Below, piece by piece: positions 50,101-58,834 of a DNA stretch of 64,000 nt. Numbering within the stretch: the stretch's first letter is position 1; each line of letters opens with the position of its first letter. This stretch comes from Megalonaias nervosa (taxonomy: Eukaryota; Mollusca; Bivalvia; Unionida; Unionidae), in the NCBI GenBank assembly GCA_016617855.1, contig JAECUM010093720.1, positions 18,442 to 82,441 on the forward strand, written 5' to 3'. The translations under genes were made by a program, and so were the position numbers. The notes beneath the pieces are model-generated. The model saw nothing but the letters and a program-made list of their open reading frames with translations, was not told the origin of the DNA and did not search any database.

Positions 50101-52489
50101 GACTGGTCATCATACAATGACTCGTTACTCTGATGAACTGACCAGTGACTGGTCATCATACTATGACTGGTTACTTTGATGAGCTGACCAGAAACTGGTC
50201 AACATACAATGACTGGTTACTTTGATGAACTGACCAATGACTGATACCCTGCAACCAGTCATCAAACACTGACTGGTGAACAGACCAATCACTATTCAAC
50301 TGTCATTGGCTGGTCAGGCGACATACATATTTCAGATCCTAGTTTATCTTCATCACTCATCATGATACAGTGCTGTTCCTCTCATTTGGGAGGGTACAAC
50401 ATGCTAGCCAGAGATGAGCGGTGCACTTCCTCGCAGAAGGCAGCAACACGCTACCCTGAGATGAGCAGTGCAGTTCTTTCCTTGCAGAAGGCTGCAATCT
50501 GCTACCTCAAAATGAGCAGTGCAACTCCTTACTCAGGCGGCATCATGCCACTGCAAACATGAATGGTGTTTGACTTCTCTATGAGCAATGCAGACACACA
50601 CAATAACATTGCACACTGTGTGCAAAAAGCATGATGTATATCAGTGTTTGATGGCTGAATGCACTGCCAATTTTTGGTATATTCCAAACTAAACTTCACT
50701 TTTTGTGCAATACATTTCTTTTTCCTTGGTGGTGAAGACATTTTCAACATTGATGCCGAACGGGAATTCAAATCAGTGTTGGCAGCGCATGTGCTGAGCA
50801 AAATTCCGGTTTGGCCCCAGTTTCTCTGAAAAGCATCTGTAAAACTACTCTTATACATATAGATTAAAATATGCTAAAATGCTTGCTACCAGGCCAACTT
50901 TATCAATCGGCTATAGTTCTACTAATATCGTGACCAGCAATTCCGGACCGTCTCGGCAACTGCCAATATCACGACTAACACTTAACGGAAAGTCGGTTAT
51001 TTTCTTAAAGATTTAAAATAATTGAGAATTGGGGAATTCATGACTTTTCTGCATGCGGCGTGAATTCATGAATCGCTGAAAAAGTCGTGAAATTCACGCC
51101 AAAATCGTGAGGGTTGGCAGCTATGCATGCACCACAGAACTTTCTACGGGATTTTGGAGGATTTAGGACTTTCCCATCTCTTACCATATTCGATCCCACA
51201 CCTTCAATCCACTTTTATTGTGGTAAAGAGGGTCTTTTGGAAAAAGAAAGAACCCTTGTCCCACCATCACTCTTTTGGTTACATCCATATGCAACACAGT
51301 GCACCAAATTTGCTGTACAAAAGCATGTTCGTAAGATATATCATATGGACATTTATGTGGGGAAATTAGACACTAGAATGGCTAGGTTGAATAGAAGGGA
51401 TAAATGTATGTCATATCCAGTTTTGGCATGCGGAAACTACCGATTGTTTATCAAGACTGTCAACTAATTTTTTCATTTAAAAAAGCAGATTTTTAAGTCT
51501 AAGTAAACATTTTTATGGTGTGCATACATAACAAATGTTTTTTTTTAATGACTATAATAATATCACACGTTTGTACAATATAGGTGGCTACTGACCTTTA
51601 ACACACAAGACTCACCCATAACAAATTGTATTTTCGGGAAAGAAAAAAAAGAGGGATGTACCGTAATGGACCAATTTCTGAAAGGGAGTTGGGGTTATCA
51701 GCATATTCAGTAGTATATGGAGAGGACACATGTAACACCAAGATAATATTTGCTGAAGGAAGACCACAATGCACTGAAACACAAGCAACACTACAAATTT
51801 TCTCAAGTCACGTTCGACACATTATCATTAGCTTGGAGTCCTTGAAACAGAACACTGTTCTGCACACAGGCATACAAGATGCATGAGTGGACTGTGTCTT
51901 ATTGACAATTCTCCACTTTGTGGGAAGATGTATTCACTTTAAATAAATGAGGTTTATCGACACAGAAATGTAAAAGTTACAAAACAGCAACAGGTAAGTT
52001 ATTGCTGCTATTAAAAATTCAATCAATAATTAGTTTCTTGTATTTTAGCATTAGGAAACATTCTTTTTAAAAATGCACTGCTGCTTGGATACACTCTCCT
52101 ACTGTATTCAGCACAGATAACCTGTTTGAATTGCAGGCTATTGTAACACTGGGTATCAAATGTAGGTTCATGTACAACAAATAGTCAAAAGAATATCAGT
52201 CACTTCTGCACATGAATTTAGTAAGCACTCAGCACTCAGAAATTTATACTAAATAATGCTCTAGTGACAAATGATTTGCATGAGGAGGAAACATGTATTA
52301 ATAAGAATCATGTCTGATAATTACATGAACATATAGAACTGCCTGGTCATCTGTCTCTGGTGTTTTTGTTTCTATGACCTTGACCTCCTGATAGACTGTC
52401 CTTGTGAGCAGCTGACAAAAGTGGGACTTCCATGGTAACGAGATATTTGCAGCAATAGAAGACCCAAGGGTATTCCAACTAAAGGACCT
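31614..52489 (-). CDS. RSAD1: RSAD1 (HemW-like radical SAM protein), partial gene, four exons identified
   Basis: Minus-strand gene with exons 52489-52325, 45394-45342, 36797-36691 and 31746-31614, all bounded by AG/GT signals. Translated in order they give an N-terminal stretch ending AVLYVH, then WPYCAKRCTYCNFNKYV, then a helix ending INSIFFGG, then TPSLALPS and VTLEANPT. This is the order and spacing of HemW/RSAD1. CX3CX2C is the [4Fe-4S]/S-adenosylmethionine motif, and GGGTPS is the radical-SAM glycine motif, split by an intron. Phases fit: exon A ends in phase 0, the 53-nt exon leaves two bases, the next starts with one base and leaves one, the last starts with two. Family knowledge: RSAD1 is mitochondrial, related to bacterial HemW, binds heme and lacks coproporphyrinogen oxidase activity. 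The start codon and everything after LEANPT (NRLSIG, YEVSNFA and so on) were not found. The remaining exons may lie beyond position 1. Introns are about 6.9, 8.5 and 4.9 kb and full of repeats. Confidence 0.93.
31907..32386. mobile_element. 480-bp pogo/Tigger-like MITE
   Basis: Perfect 18-bp inverted ends CAGTGGGGCCCTGGCTTA / TAAGCCAGGGCCCCACTG between TA dinucleotides (31905-31906 and 32387-32388). Subterminal GTTCGTAACC-type repeats occur on both sides. 'TACAGT-GGGGCCC' ends and TA targets fit pogo/Tigger. A 181-codon minus-strand frame crosses it but has no transposase features. It lies in an RSAD1 intron. Confidence 0.9.
32389..33690. other. RSAD1 intron with a CpG-containing, exon-like patch
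   Basis: Around 33480-33550 several CpGs occur (ACGTGCGCATT, AGCGCGTGACC). On the minus strand CGCGCTAGAC is followed by a perfect donor GTAAGT, and 170 bp on an acceptor (AACTTACAG) opens a 40-codon frame (SVAILHEIHRIEAARQKYVD...). This is described as a finding; I do not call a gene. Confidence 0.35.
33691..33810. repeat. Fold-back element, 46-47 bp arms
   Basis: Arms 33691-33737 and 33765-33810 pair almost perfectly (GGTTACTGCATTTGTATTGG against CCCATACAAATGCAGTAACC), with a 27-nt spacer. No target duplication was found. Intronic in RSAD1. Confidence 0.9.
33868..34603. repeat. Minisatellite, 52-bp unit
   Basis: About 14 copies of CATATCCAAATAACATCAAG, TAATGTCCAACAGCAGGTCA, CCGTGTGGTATG. 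In the right half, units with GGCTACCGTG...TCCATAT and GGTCACCGTG...TGCATAT alternate, a dimeric higher-order pattern. The left part is older and more diverged. Confidence 0.94.
34789..35041 (-). mobile_element. tRNA-derived SINE, family A, second copy
   Basis: The reverse complement matches the element at 1738-1992 along its length: A box GAGTGGCCGAGTGGTC, B box GGTTCAAGTC, the CTTCTTCCACCAT segment, and a tail that reads (GTT)n on the plus strand. The possible flanking repeat around GTACT is short and imperfect, so this copy looks older. It lies in an RSAD1 intron just above the 52-bp minisatellite. Confidence 0.88.
35042..35814. other. RSAD1 intron, nothing recognised
   Basis: AT-rich with several ATTAC/GTAAT phrases (AATTACCAGTTACATG, TGATTACCAATTACGTG), perhaps a decayed element. 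Confidence 0.5.
35815..36515. repeat. Minisatellite, about 57-60 bp unit, in two blocks
   Basis: Block 1 is about 35815-35962 and block 2 about 36142-36515, with units on TAATCCACTTTGCAGATATC, CTGTACATCTAAAATGGATA. The 180 bp between the blocks is unrelated AT-rich sequence, either an old insertion or a decayed stretch. It ends 180 bp below an RSAD1 exon. Confidence 0.9.
36691..36797 (-). CDS. RSAD1: RSAD1 exon encoding the helix before GGGTP (107 nt)
   Basis: The acceptor is a pyrimidine-rich tract ending TTTTCAG and the donor is GTAAGA. The exon carries one base, 35 open codons and one base. The peptide starts ESVDHERMARCLETETRTLL and ends VKQINSIFFGG, matching the RSAD1 segment (conserved LETE, LLKLSGV, FFGGG) between the cysteine motif and TPSLA. 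Its first base completes a serine codon with the AG left by the 53-nt exon, and its last G starts the glycine finished by the next exon. It lies 180 bp above an intronic minisatellite. Confidence 0.93.
36798..37458. other. RSAD1 intron, nothing recognised
   Basis: No repeat structure or coding potential noted. Confidence 0.5.
37575..39138. mobile_element. 1564-bp TA-target DNA transposon inserted in a minisatellite
   Basis: The left end CACCACTCCCTCGATAACTC and the reverse of the right end CACCTCTCCCTCGATAACTC differ at one position over 20 bp. TA flanks at 37573-37574 and 39139-39140. Subterminal CTCGCGCCCT repeats and 'cell-like' TCGATAACTCGC motifs are of the pogo/Tigger type. Interior frames (for example 37795-38010) show no transposase domain, so it is non-autonomous or decayed. 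It contains an M9 MITE at 38697. Confidence 0.88.
38697..38769. mobile_element. 73-bp MITE (family M9), second copy
   Basis: Starts TAGTCTGGTTCCCTGCTTC, ends AGGAACCAGACTA, flanked by ATCAACAAT (38688-38696) and ATCAACAAA (38770-38778), eight of nine matching. Its right arm is shorter than in the 15.4 kb copy. It is nested in the 37575-39138 transposon. Confidence 0.88.
40619..40735 (+). pseudogene. THAP-domain fragment, family T2
   Basis: A short plus-strand frame reads VISFPKDPFYQKKWIQAVGS then RVRDGN, the FPKDP...KKWIQAV core of THAP domains. The leading CX(2-4)C and trailing CX2H are missing. The DNA aligns with the reverse complement of 51126-51300. Probably a transposase exon remnant. 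Confidence 0.6.
40736..44194. other. RSAD1 intron, mostly featureless
   Basis: Contains a C run at 41357-41365, three diverged ~65-bp repeats at about 41960-42105 (CTTTGGATTCTTxTAAxTGTGCCAATT) and the uncertain exon at 43.3 kb. A G run sits at 43811-43820. Confidence 0.5.
43258..43487 (-). CDS. Candidate acidic exon or chance frame, unknown
   Basis: After an AACACAG acceptor-like site, a minus-strand frame stays open for about 75 codons (SADVSVSRNSVSEQTNP..., then EGPSSIEKNITFISDLEKKL). It is Ser/Asp/Glu/Asn-rich and not AT-driven in look. A weak donor GTGTGT follows TTG. Joined to the RSAD1 exons the frame fails, so it is not an RSAD1 cassette. It could be an exon of another gene, or chance. 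Confidence 0.2.
44195..45188. repeat. Minisatellite, 46-bp unit
   Basis: About 21 very similar copies of TTCTAATTAATTCTTCTCAT, TTCTACAAGACAATAATAAG, ACATAT; CTACTTAATT variants recur irregularly. Both edges are more diverged. It ends 150 bp below the RSAD1 micro-exon. Confidence 0.96.
45342..45394 (-). CDS. RSAD1: RSAD1 micro-exon with the radical SAM CX3CX2C motif (53 nt)
   Basis: A 53-nt exon between ATTAG and GTAAGT encodes WPYCAKRCTYCNFNKYV plus two bases of the next codon. The three cysteines have CX3CX2C spacing, the [4Fe-4S] ligands of radical SAM enzymes, and the NFNKY that follows is typical of HemW/RSAD1. It sits immediately above the end of the 46-bp minisatellite at 44195-45188. 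It is too short for ORF-based prediction and easily missed. Confidence 0.93.
45945..46358. repeat. Minisatellite, 44-bp unit
   Basis: Nine nearly identical copies of CTAATGGCCCTCATCTTTTC, ACTGTCTCACTGAATTTTTC, ATTA. This is the most homogeneous array in the window. Confidence 0.97.
46795..47130. repeat. Diverged dispersed repeat, about 170-bp period
   Basis: CCTTGACCTTGAGG starts a segment with GACACATTGTCTAGTCATGA. A second copy follows at about 46960 (GTACATTACACATGATCTAG) and a partial third at 47120. The same phrase recurs at 48580 (GACACATTGTCTAGTCATGA). 'TGACCTTGACCTTG' segments are common in mollusc repeats (from memory). Confidence 0.6.
47145..47200. repeat. (TA)n / (CATA)n microsatellite
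   Basis: Alternating TA run followed by CATATA repeats. Confidence 0.97.
47915..48560. repeat. Minisatellite, 55-bp unit, with degenerate flank
   Basis: About seven clear copies of TGCTGAGACCCAGACCTTGT, GTGAGAAGGCATGGTCACAG, AATAACATTTTTCCT to 48335, then two or three older copies at 48460-48560. The flanking phrases match the repeat at 46.8 kb, so the array probably arose by expansion of one segment of that repeat. Confidence 0.92.
48561..50039. other. RSAD1 intron, no confident feature
   Basis: A plus-strand segment after CATGCTTCTCAG (about 48640-48890) has QWEWKES-type and CPLQLWF frames. I considered a WWE-like exon and rejected it. A frame at 49830-50159 (minus) resembles nothing known. 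Confidence 0.45.
50040..50300. repeat. Degenerate tandem repeat rich in ACTGGTCA/TGACCAGT
   Basis: Four to five units of about 56 bp with GACCAGTGACTGGTCATCAT, ACAATGACTGGTTACTTTGA, TGAACT. Each unit carries short complementary motifs (TGACCAGT and ACTGGTCA), so the array could form many small hairpins. Confidence 0.85.
50412..50530. repeat. Tandem repeat, about 58-bp unit, two and a bit copies
   Basis: GATGAGCAGTGCAGTTC, GCAGAAGGCTGCAA and CTACC blocks recur. Confidence 0.75.
50585..51124 (-). mobile_element. 5' end of a DNA transposon: TIR and zinc-finger-like first exon
   Basis: On the minus strand the element begins at 51124 with CATAGCTGCCAAC, the same 13-bp terminal motif as the 1089-bp element at 13.5 kb. 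About 380 bp inside, an ATG at 50741 opens MSSPPRKKKCIAQKV, then a W and SNTDIHHAFCTQC, resembling the N-terminal basic/BED- or TTF-like region of hAT-type and related transposase genes. The frame is lost near 50.6 kb. The other end was not found. Confidence 0.5.
51126..51300 (-). pseudogene. THAP-domain fragment, family T2, second copy
   Basis: The minus-strand frame starts CVAYGC (the first zinc-ligand pair), then reads SFSKRPSL, a stop, KWIEGVGS, and ends PPKSRRKFCGAC where a THAP domain would have CX2H. Many positions match the 40.6 kb copy. The in-frame TAA and the lost final ligand mark it as dead. Plus-strand frames over it are shadows. Confidence 0.6.
51301..52324. other. RSAD1 intron, nothing recognised
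   Basis: A plus-strand 86-codon frame at 51626-51886 has no recognisable domain. Confidence 0.45.
52325..52489 (-). CDS. RSAD1: RSAD1 N-terminal exon (165 nt)
   Basis: Open for exactly 55 codons after a good acceptor (pyrimidine run then CTAG at 52490-52491). The in-frame codon just before the exon is a stop, as expected at a true acceptor. It ends in ...QAVLYVH followed by donor GTAATT. LYVH is where RSAD1 proteins enter the radical SAM domain, and the next exon supplies WPYC. The rest (basic, Trp/Ser-rich, then Thr/Glu/Asp-rich) suits the variable region after a mitochondrial presequence. There is no in-frame ATG, so an upstream coding exon should exist above 52.5 kb. I could not find it. 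Confidence 0.8.
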
Positions 52490-53057
52490 CTAGAGAAAGA
52501 AAATAATCAAATGGTTACAATTAGAAATTATTTTGTCTACCAATAAGATAGATAAAAATGCAAGTATTCAGAGGTGATCTTTGGACTGTAATGAACACTG
52601 GGTTTTAGCCTAGCAGTATCTTAGCAACCATCAAGTTATATTCACTTGTATATTATACACTGTAGAAAACTATGCTAGAATAGCAAAAGTCACCTCATAT
52701 GATTGGTATACAACACAAGCCAGTAATAGAAAGAAGTGTTATATGTATTAAATGGCCAAGGTGGCTCACCAAGTACATGACAGCAGTACTGTCATGGCTC
52801 AAAAAAATGTTTCCCAAACACATGTCCATAGTACAAGTGAGCTGCACCAGTTACTCAACCATGTCCTCATTATACTCAACACAGTACACTTCTTTACTAC
52901 ACTGGTTATACTTAGACTATAGAACCATAGGTACTGGATTCAAGCTTGATACTAAAATTGGTCAAAACTATGAAAATATGATAGTCTAATACATGGCTCT
53001 GTAGATGCACATACAAGATACAATGTCTGTAACTCCAGAAATTGCAGTTGCAAACAA

Positions 53058-53838
53058 AGCCCTTGATTTCTTACTGGTATTCCCATTTACAATGAAATCA
53101 GTCCCTTGATATCTCACTGGTATTCCCATTTACAATGAAATCATTCCCTTGATATCTCACTGGTATTCCCATTTACAATGAAATCATTCCCTTGATTTCC
53201 CACTGGTATTCCCATTTACAATGAAATCATTCCCTTGATCTCCCACTGGTATTCCCATTTACAATGAAATCATTCCCTTGATTTCCCACTGGTATTCCCA
53301 TTTACAATGAAATCATTCCCTTGATTTCTTACTGGTATTCACATTTACAATTAAATCATTCTCTTGATATCTCACTGGTATTCCCATTTACAATGAAATC
53401 ATTCCCTTGATTTCCCACTGGTATTCCCATTTACATTGAAATCATTCCCTTGATTTCCTACTGGTATTCCCATTTACAATGAAATCAATCCTTTAATTTC
53501 TCACTGGTATTCCCATTTACAATGAAATCATTCCCTTGATATCTCACTGGTATTCCCATTTACAATGAAATCATTCCCTTGATTTCCCACTGGTATTCCC
53601 ATTTACAGTGAAATCATTCCCTTGATTTCTTACTGGTATTCACATTTACAATGAAATCATTCTCTTGATTTCTCACTGACATTCCCATTTACAATGAAAT
53701 CATTCCCTTGATTTCTCAATGGTATTCCCATTTACAATGAAATCATTCCCTTGATTTCTCAGTGGTATTTCCATTTACAATGAAATCGTTCCCTTGATTT
53801 CTCAAAGGTATTCCCATTTACAATGAAATCATTCCCAA
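53058..53838. repeat. Minisatellite, 43-bp unit
   Basis: Eighteen copies of TTCCCTTGATTTCTCACTGG, TATTCCCATTTACAATGAAA, TCA with scattered substitutions; the unit length is almost constant. It lies just upstream of the RSAD1 exon at 52.4 kb. Confidence 0.96.
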
Positions 53839-55384
53839 TTTTCCTTTTCAATGAGCTGTCCCACATCTGTATGAGTTACATATGGCAGAAGTTAAGAGAC
53901 AGAGAATGTAACAATTTTATGATTTTTACTTGGTCTGACATTTTTACACTTTCCCCACATCCCCAGTATTTCAAGACTGTGCTGTTTTATTTATACACAG
54001 TCACACCAAAAGAAAAGACACCAGCAGTTATGTAATTACATTTCACAAGAAAAAATAAAAATACAGTAATTTGTAACGAAAGAAGATTCTAACTGACTTA
54101 ATTTCCACTAACTTTTGCAATAAATGATCCATTTTGGTCCCACTTCTATTCTAGAGAGCTATATACAGGCACATAAAAAGGAAGATTGCTGATTGGACAA
54201 AAGAACTGGAACATTTCTAGGTCATTGCCCTAATTAGATTTTAACCAATCAGCTGCTGCCTCAAAATTATCTGCTTTAAAGATTACAACAGCATGCAGTG
54301 TGTCAAAGTTGGTAGGAAATTGGCTGAGACACTTAAATTACTCATTTCAAATATAAGTTGACATAATTTTACCCGTGAAAAATGATTACATGCTTGCAGA
54401 AACATCTGCCAGCATCTTCAATTTGGCATGGCAGTTTATCAATAAAGCTTCAGTTGTGAAAATACCACAACAGTAACATTGCCTGACCAGATGAAAAATA
54501 AAAGAAATTTTGGACATTATCTCTTAAATTCTAAGAGGTCTGATTCGTATATGATAGCTCATTGAAAGGGAATCTTTCTCCACAACAAAATGATGTCAAT
54601 GTAATTGCAAACACCATTAAGAAATTGAGGGCTATGTTTGAAACTACAATATAATATTATTTACCCTTTTATAGTATAAAGCTTACATCAGGTACCTCTA
54701 TAAATATTTTTAAAATTTAAGTCATTTTCAAATTCAACATGTTCAAGACTGACAACCAATTAGGCTTAACTTAAATTTGATGGTAAACTGGGCCCTGGAA
54801 CAAGTATTGTCACATTTTTGCCATGTCTTTTGCAGAGAAACTTAAGAAAATGCTTAAATTCCAAATGGGTGACTCCCAATATGATTCATCATTGTTCAGG
54901 ACTCAAGATACACAACTCTGATGTCCATATCTTTATCAAGCAAAAACAAACTACTTCGTTTCATTTAGAAAGCAAGTGTAACTTGCATTTCACTTCTAAA
55001 CACATGCAACACTGTTACAAAACAGACTCATCTGACATCATACAACACATCACCTCATGCTATAATCTTATAAAACATACCTTTCAAAATTGCACCTATG
55101 TTAGAATCCCCTTAGGCTTGACCCATTTGACCTTTTTAACATGGGACCTCTTATGTTCCTGATTGCCATCCTCTACTACCACTGACTGACAATAGCAATG
55201 ACAATAATGATATTTCAAGTCCTGAGATTGCTGGAGCTGGGAAAGTGTCAATGGAAATACAAATGAGTGGTCTTTAGCCTGAAAATGATGTTGAATTATT
55301 CCAATGTACATGCTGGCTTAAAAAAAACGTGTCTGTCAACCTATTCAGCAACATTTTTTGAAAATTAAATGTAGAATACCAAGC
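53839..55384. other. No gene recognised
   Basis: The missing RSAD1 start exon could lie here or further up. The 114-codon plus frame at 54818-55162 (Lys/His/Thr/Ser-rich) has no family resemblance. Confidence 0.45.
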
Positions 55385-55745
55385 CTAAAGTTTAGGGCAA
55401 GTTTTTGACAAGGAGATCAAATGCATATTCAAGCCAATCCAAGAAAATGGTGCCCACTTGAATGAGAACAGTATCATGAGAAAGTGGAACCCTATCACAT
55501 CTGATGAATTGAAATTATTTTTGCACTGGTTATAGTCATGGGATTGGTGTGTAAATCTGATATTTATTTCGCCTGGGCAGCTGAATATGTGGCATGTGGA
55601 GAAGCAACAAAACTGACAAGATGGAGCATGTTGGTCATATTGCAGGAAGATGCATTTTTTCCAGGATGTGGGCTGAATGATGCAAATAACTGGATAAAAC
55701 CAGGTTGCTGGCCAAATCTTACCTGTGGGCAGTAGACTGCACATG
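55385..55745 (+). pseudogene. piggyBac-type transposase fragment (start of the DDE_Tnp_1_7 region)
   Basis: Plus-strand frames give DKEIKCIFK, then KWNPITSDELKLFL, and after a frame break VIVMGLVCKSDIYFAW. 'W.P.T.DELK.FL.L.I.MGL' is the conserved segment of piggyBac-family transposases before the first catalytic Asp. The continuation (55540-55735) ends at a stop without the DDD residues. Frame-broken and truncated. No TTAA-bounded ends found. Confidence 0.6.
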
Positions 55746-57160
55746 CCTGCCACATTGGATGACAAGGTAATATAATTTTCATTTACGATTATCCAGACAT
55801 TACAAATCTTCTGGTGGAAACCCCATGAAGGTATGACTTTCCATTTAGGAGAAATAGCAATTACAAAGATTTTTAAGATGGCAGCTATGTTGTATCACAG
55901 GACATACAATAAGGTCTTCTAGTCTATGACCTGTAGAGCTAAAAACTGCCAAGTTTTGTGAACATTTATTAGACTTCAGGGGGTGTAAACATACCTGTTG
56001 TGTTCCTAGATTGGACATTTATTAACTGTTACCTATTCTACACCTGGGATTTTTATAAATTGGATATAACGTTGTAACAGACTGAAGAACAGTATTCTTT
56101 TGATATATGAACTTTTTACGTTACAAATGAAAAAAAAAAAAAACCACTGATGAAATAAAACAGTAAGTTTACATGTACTGGCACCTGCATGTGCCACATG
56201 TGATAAAGTCACATGTAACTCAATACTTCAATAATCATTGTTCATGAAGGGTTTGTGTGTCTGTTATGTACAGTAATTACAATTAATTACAATACAGGCC
56301 CTGAGGGATCTTGCACTACATAACCATACAACACTTTAGGGCTTAATAAAATAAAAGAATATGAGAAACATGCTGTGATATTTTTTTGTTTTATTCCAAT
56401 AACCACCTTCAAGCCTTTTGTTTAACATGTTCAAGCACAATGAAATACACACACTAATATCCATCAAGTCCAGCCTATGTATAGTACTTGTACAACAAAT
56501 ATACAACGTTTATGTGACAAATTTACCCATGGAATGATAAGCCAGAATAGAAGACATTTAGATTTCCTGATTACAAGTAGTAACAAGTGCAAACTACTGT
56601 ATTCCTTTCTTAAAAGTGACAAAAATTCCTTATAGTTGCTGGTTTGGGTACCAAACTGAAATACCAGTTTTCAACTTAATTATGCAGACTCACTTAAAAT
56701 TGGGTGACAAAGTTCGAATTCAAACAATGATAAAGTAATTACAAAGTCTGACAAAATCGTAATAGAAATGTTTGTTATTTTATAAACTGTTAAAGAAAAT
56801 GCGATGTTTTCAATATATGTCCTAATGATTTATCAATTATCTTTCGATAACCAATTTTCTTTCATTTAACTGGCATAATTATGTTAAAAACTAGTCTATC
56901 GGTTTGGTTAATTTGTTCATAAATATCATTTACAATACAAATAAACTTTTCTATTTTGACTTTGCATGAGTCTGTCAGGCTCTGTGTGGCTTTGTCAGGT
57001 TTGGCAGTGTTTATCAGGGCTGAGCTCATACAAGAAGAGCATAAAACTTCACAAGTTCCAGCGTTTTTAAAACTTATTTAGCGACTATGGCACAGAGTGG
57101 ATGGACTGTTACCTCTTTACCTTCTACAAATCCATATATGTGATGCTAAAAATAGCCTCA
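55746..57160. other. No gene recognised
   Basis: AT-rich; a run of direct AATTACAATTAATTACAATA at about 56276-56296. Confidence 0.5.
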
Positions 57161-57322
57161 AAACCCCAGAGATGCATATATAAGCTGCTAATAATACTGA
57201 GTCTATCCCAGCTGGCTCATACATGCATTTCCAGCCAATGGTTAGGAAACCTCCGAGACGCATATAAACGTTTTGTATTAAAGCTTTGCACTGGATGAAA
57301 TCGCAAACATCTGGGGTTTTTT
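57161..57322. repeat. Short inverted repeat, possible small MITE
   Basis: AAAACCCCAGAGATG on the left and CATCTGGGGTTTT on the right, about 160 bp apart. Two GCATATA(T)AA motifs lie between. No target duplication; low support. Confidence 0.3.
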
Positions 57323-57447
57323 TTAACAATATTTAGCCAATGATAATTGTCCTTACATAAAATGATGAAAGTGTTCTATTAGTAGTTTTACAGCATATAA
57401 GCAGGAATCTGCTTTGAAAATGAGGTCAATTATCAAAGTGAAACAAA

Positions 57448-57775
57448 ATGGCAACATTCATGTATCCCGACCACGATTCTAACGAAAGTTCTGAAGGATC
57501 TGAAATTGATGACATTGCAAATGTCACTGCCTTTAATGATCTGATTAAAGACAAATAATCGGACATTAGTTTAAGTCCTGTTTCGACACCTGACTTTTCA
57601 GATTTACCTGAATCTGAGGATGAAACGCATGACGATCTTTCCTGGTCGGAACATGTGGGACCATTATATGTGGGCAACTTTACAGCTGATTCAGGGCCAA
57701 CATTTAATTTAGATGAAAATGCAAGGGAGATAGATTTCTTTTTAAAGTTTTTCCCCTGAAGAAATATTCCAGTTG
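57448..57775 (+). pseudogene. piggyBac-type transposase N-terminal fragment
   Basis: ATG at 57448 opens an acidic N-terminus (MATFMYPDHDSNESSEGSEI). An in-frame TAA lies at 57556-57558. The same frame resumes with DDLSWSEHVGPL, then SGPTFNLDENAREIDFF and a break at 57755, just where 'FF.EE...L' should follow. The 'SGP.F.L...A..IDFF..FF' block is the usual N-terminal piggyBac signature. It lies downstream of the 55.4 kb middle fragment, so the two come from different copies. Confidence 0.65.
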
Positions 57776-58834
57776 TGCAAAATAGTGATGAGAAAAGTAG
57801 TCTAATATACATTATAAACACAATAGATATCTTGAAGTATATTTTTCATTATGAATATGTGAATATAAACATTAATTCCTGAGGATTATATGTACTTGTT
57901 GGTGGAAATGAATGGCACAAAACTTTGGTAAGTGTTTAAAATATTCGTTTTCATTACATTACATAGTTTGCATGGGACAACATTGATATAAAAAATGTAG
58001 ACAGTATGTGTACTAACTCGAGATTCACTCACTCAGACAGCCATTATGATGCTCTGGGGTTCATCCTACAAACAGCAGCTAGAAGACAGGCCGCTTATCA
58101 GGCTTAGTAGACAGGGCAGTAATACTTTCAGAAGGTAAAGAGTTGATGTTAAGGAGCACATAATCCCCATTGTGACCGAGTCAAACGTCTAATTTCTGAG
58201 TAAACGTGCACGTATAATCAAGATTGCATGGCATATATATTAACTGTTTCACCAACTTACGAGGTAAACCCTTCGTGAAATTCTTCCTGTACCCATAAGG
58301 TTGCAATTATTCGCTCACAATGTCCTATTTGACTTTCATTCCCGCCGTTCTCTGACCATTCTAGTTTCCTCGGTTATGAATATCAGGGGAGATAAATCAT
58401 GTTTGGCTTGCAGGATATCTATTTTCAGCAATTTCATCCGGTTTTCAGCTGGTGTTACGCATTCCTAGCGGGATCATTGTGTGTAAAGATCTGTCCGGTA
58501 TTCTGAGTGCCGTCAGTGGTGATCCTTTTTATTTTTCTTTTTGTGTCAGACTTGCTTGGTTGTTCAAACATTTACAGAAATAAAAAATAAAGTAGGTTTA
58601 ATTAAATCCTGTATGTTTTATAATTTGAAGAACCAGTGTCACTTGTTCTAGCTTTGAGCAAAGCATTCAACGTACACATTAAATGCTTTATTACCTTTGG
58701 GTTTTGATCATTCAAAATTGCCAACACACCTGTTATACTTAATTCTACATACTTATTTGCTTTTATACTTACTTTCTAAGGAAATGATTTATTGTGTTTG
58801 AAAAACAGAAGGGCAAATTCATGTTGTGAAGCTA
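57776..58834. other. No confident gene
   Basis: A plus-strand frame at about 58025-58135 (SLTQTAIMMLWGSSYKQQLE, then RPLIRLSRQGSNTFRR) ends at a GTAAAG donor-like site. It looks protein-like but has no recognised family. Confidence 0.4.

Noticed and set aside
51114..51467. 117-codon plus-strand frame
   Set aside because: It is antisense to the T2 THAP remnant, whose zinc-ligand and FPK/KW residues are on the minus strand.
55385..55765. 126-codon minus-strand frame
   Set aside because: It is a shadow of the plus-strand piggyBac fragment.
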